This document shows, piece by piece, positions 62,328 to 64,000 of a stretch of 64,000 nt of DNA; within the stretch, counting starts at the first letter, position 1, and each line of letters starts with the position of its first letter. This stretch comes from Bugula neritina (taxonomy: Eukaryota > Bryozoa > Gymnolaemata > Cheilostomatida > Bugulidae). The stretch covers positions 8,937,722 to 9,001,721 of the forward strand of contig OZ037766.1 in NCBI GenBank assembly GCA_964035545.1, written 5' to 3'. A program made the translations under genes and the position numbers. Below the pieces are notes generated by a model, which searched no databases, had not been told where the DNA came from, and was given only the letters and a program-made list of their open reading frames with translations.

Positions 62328-63638
62328 TCATATTTGTTTTTCAGGCTGCTCTGTAATTAAAGTCTCTTTTTCTTTGCTGACTTGATTTGAATTTAGTGCT
62401 TGCGATTCTACGAATTCACTTTCATTTAAATGGTGACTTTCTGAATGTAAAACTACCTGCTCTGTCTGACAGCTAGCTAGAGTGAGACGTCTGGAATACC
62501 TGTTCCCTCTGTTCTGCCTGTAGTGATGTCCAGTACTGAAAGGCTTCATCAAGAGTGCAACAAATAAAGTGCGATATTGTTGGCTCATAGCACTGTATAA
62601 GATGAAATTTATGAAAAACGTCACCAGTGTAAGCATGTCGACTAAATCACCGAGCAAATCGTAAACATTCAGTTGATGCGTTACACTTGTCCATACAATT
62701 AGAATGCCATGTGACAGCTCAACAGCAAAGAACAAAACAACAACAGCTAGTAGCATTCTGGTGGTCTGCTTGTAGTCACTAGTTTTGCTTTGTATAGCAG
62801 AATTGGACTTTTTTGAGCTGTTGGATTTAGAAGTGCTTTGTCTACGATTGCTACCATGCAAACGGCGATGCCTTTTTTCTGCTTCTTTTAACACTTTAAT
62901 AAGAAATGCCGTAAATATGGCCAGTAAAATACAAGGTATAAATTTACCAATGGTAGTAAAGAACCAATGATTGAAAACAGGTGACCATGTAACGCGATAA
63001 GCGTATTCACTTCGGACAATTCCATAATAGTCTACACTTGGATTGCTATAGAAGAAGCAAACTCTCTGTGGATCAGCAGGGATGGAGCGGGCGTCTCCAA
63101 CTGTATGCATTAAGAAGTTGGGCACGGAGCATAGAAAGGAGCCTAGTATGGTCATAATACCTGCTGCTACCGATTTGCGCTGTGTGCACCATTTCACAGC
63201 AGGAATAGGATACTGGACAAGCAGAAACCGAAAAAATGCTGTTGTAATAATCAACCATATTGCAGATAAATATAATGTCAATGAAATATTAATGTAGAAA
63301 AGAAGGTAACAGGCTGCTGATAGACTTGGTGTGGTTTGTGTGGGAGATCCGGCAGGAAGCATCAAGTTGAACATAACTATATACGGCAGATATATGAGAA
63401 AGAACAGTATCTCTATCACACTTAGAAAAGTGAGAAGTATGTTAACTGCACTTCTCATCTTTTTGTCTAGCAATACAATCACATTTATGATATTGAAAAT
63501 AATTCCAAATATAGAAATTAGAAGAGTTATTATTCCATGAGGAGTTTGGAAATTGCTTGAAAAAGTTTTCAGCCCATCAAACTGAAGTGATTGACAGTCA
63601 TTGTAAGGGAATGAAAGGTTGGAGTTGTAGTTCGCCAT
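62328..63638 (-). CDS. Class A peptide GPCR (FMRFamide/myosuppressin receptor-like)
   Basis: Single-exon CDS of 436 aa on the minus strand; start taken at the first ATG (63638, AATATGGCG). A splice acceptor (TTTTTTCTAG, ending at 63664) just upstream implies a spliced 5' UTR. The extracellular N terminus has an N-glycosylation site (NLS at 7). Seven hydrophobic segments are visible. TM1 and TM2 carry the FGIIFNIINVIVL and NILLTFLSVIE patterns. A disulfide pair is likely between the cysteine before TM3 (SAACYLLFY) and the one in loop 2 (RVCFFYS). The DRY position reads FRF, as in the related W-R-Y receptors. The third loop is long, basic and serine-rich. TM6 is TTRMLLAVVVLFFAVELSHG and TM7 ends NFILYSAMSQQYRTLF in place of NPxxY. 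These TM6/TM7 signatures are those of the protostome myosuppressin/DMSR/FMRFamide group. The ligand is unknown. The tail is acidic and about 70 aa. Confidence 0.85.
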   Translation of the reverse strand: MANYNSNLSFPYNDCQSLQFDGLKTFSSNFQTPHGIITLLISIFGIIFNIINVIVLLDKKMRSAVNILLTFLSVIEILFFLIYLPYIVMFNLMLPAGSPTQTTPSLSAACYLLFYINISLTLYLSAIWLIITTAFFRFLLVQYPIPAVKWCTQRKSVAAGIMTILGSFLCSVPNFLMHTVGDARSIPADPQRVCFFYSNPSVDYYGIVRSEYAYRVTWSPVFNHWFFTTIGKFIPCILLAIFTAFLIKVLKEAEKRHRRLHGSNRRQSTSKSNSSKKSNSAIQSKTSDYKQTTRMLLAVVVLFFAVELSHGILIVWTSVTHQLNVYDLLGDLVDMLTLVTFFINFILYSAMSQQYRTLFVALLMKPFSTGHHYRQNRGNRYSRRLTLASCQTEQVVLHSESHHLNESEFVESQALNSNQVSKEKETLITEQPEKQI

Positions 63639-63659
63639 ATTTCTGCGTTTCACTAGACT

Positions 63660-64000
63660 CTATCTAGAAAAAACAAAACATGAATACATATTACAGTCTA
63701 TTGATTTTTTTATAATATAATTTTCTCTATAACTGCATGTCTTGAATTTGTTTCCAATGATTGCATGTTTTGTATAACGAGTTGAATAGGCTGCTATTTT
63801 TCAGCTTTAAACTAGATTAGAGCTGATGTTATTATAATAATAGATTGCATTATCATGATACAAAATTGAATCAGCAACTTTTCTAGCTTTTAAAGAACAT
63901 TACTCCCATAAAATAGATAACTTTATTACAAAACATTATAATGTTGTTTGTTGAGAGAGCTGAAGCGTGTGGTGAAGCATGTAGAATGTAGATTATGAAA
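63660..64000. other. 5' flank / intron of the receptor gene
   Basis: Lies upstream of the receptor coding exon; probably the intron separating a leader exon beyond the window. No other feature is seen. Confidence 0.4.

Noticed and set aside
62785-63540. Plus-strand ORFs within the receptor gene
   Set aside because: Antisense shadows of the GPCR exon with no start context or homology.
63639-63653. Upstream GTG start for the receptor
   Set aside because: Animal initiation normally uses ATG; the in-frame ATG at 63638 is the natural start, and the acceptor just upstream puts this stretch in the 5' UTR.

Overview
The window is nuclear DNA of an invertebrate animal. It is AT-rich, its genes are interrupted by GT-AG introns, and it carries tRNA-derived SINEs, a hAT-like element, a decayed LINE and many simple repeats. 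The gene content (vesicular glutamate transporter, extended synaptotagmin, an FMRFamide/myosuppressin-type receptor, an ATMIN/ASCIZ zinc-finger protein) is bilaterian. The receptor type hints at a protostome, perhaps a lophotrochozoan, but the sequence alone does not fix the phylum. Gene models were built by hand from splice sites, reading-frame continuity and family resemblance; total exon lengths divide exactly by three in every complete model.

Layout. 285-3405 (minus): an LKAAEAR1-like gene whose first coding exon is unresolved. 4998-8720 (minus): an unrecognised five-exon gene of 209 aa. Its start codon lies only 13 bp from the start codon of the divergent 8734-21786 (plus) extended synaptotagmin gene (SMP domain plus three C2 domains, 18 exons, 824 aa). 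22.4-25.7 kb is gene-free and holds a small hAT-like element. 25704-26905 (plus): a compact TATA-driven gene for a secreted 107-aa precursor whose only charged side chains after the signal peptide are arginines. 28829-31545 (minus): an ATMIN/ASCIZ homologue with 13 TQT motifs of the dynein-light-chain-binding type. 34224-40593 (plus): a DDX51/Dbp6-type RNA helicase with DEVD in place of DEAD. 42653-55368 (minus): a 14-exon vesicular glutamate transporter. Its first intron contains an uninterrupted 815-bp TATGC array, and an aspartate sits where vertebrate VGLUTs have a key histidine. 57.1-58.3 kb: LINE remains. 62328-63638 (minus): an intronless-CDS class A peptide receptor.

The neighbours do not form an operon-like unit. 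VGLUT, E-Syt and the peptide receptor all fit neuronal or secretory cells, but no functional cluster is demonstrable. The best candidates for something undescribed are the all-arginine secreted precursor, the orphan 209-aa gene sharing a very tight divergent start region with E-Syt, and the TATGC array inside the VGLUT gene.
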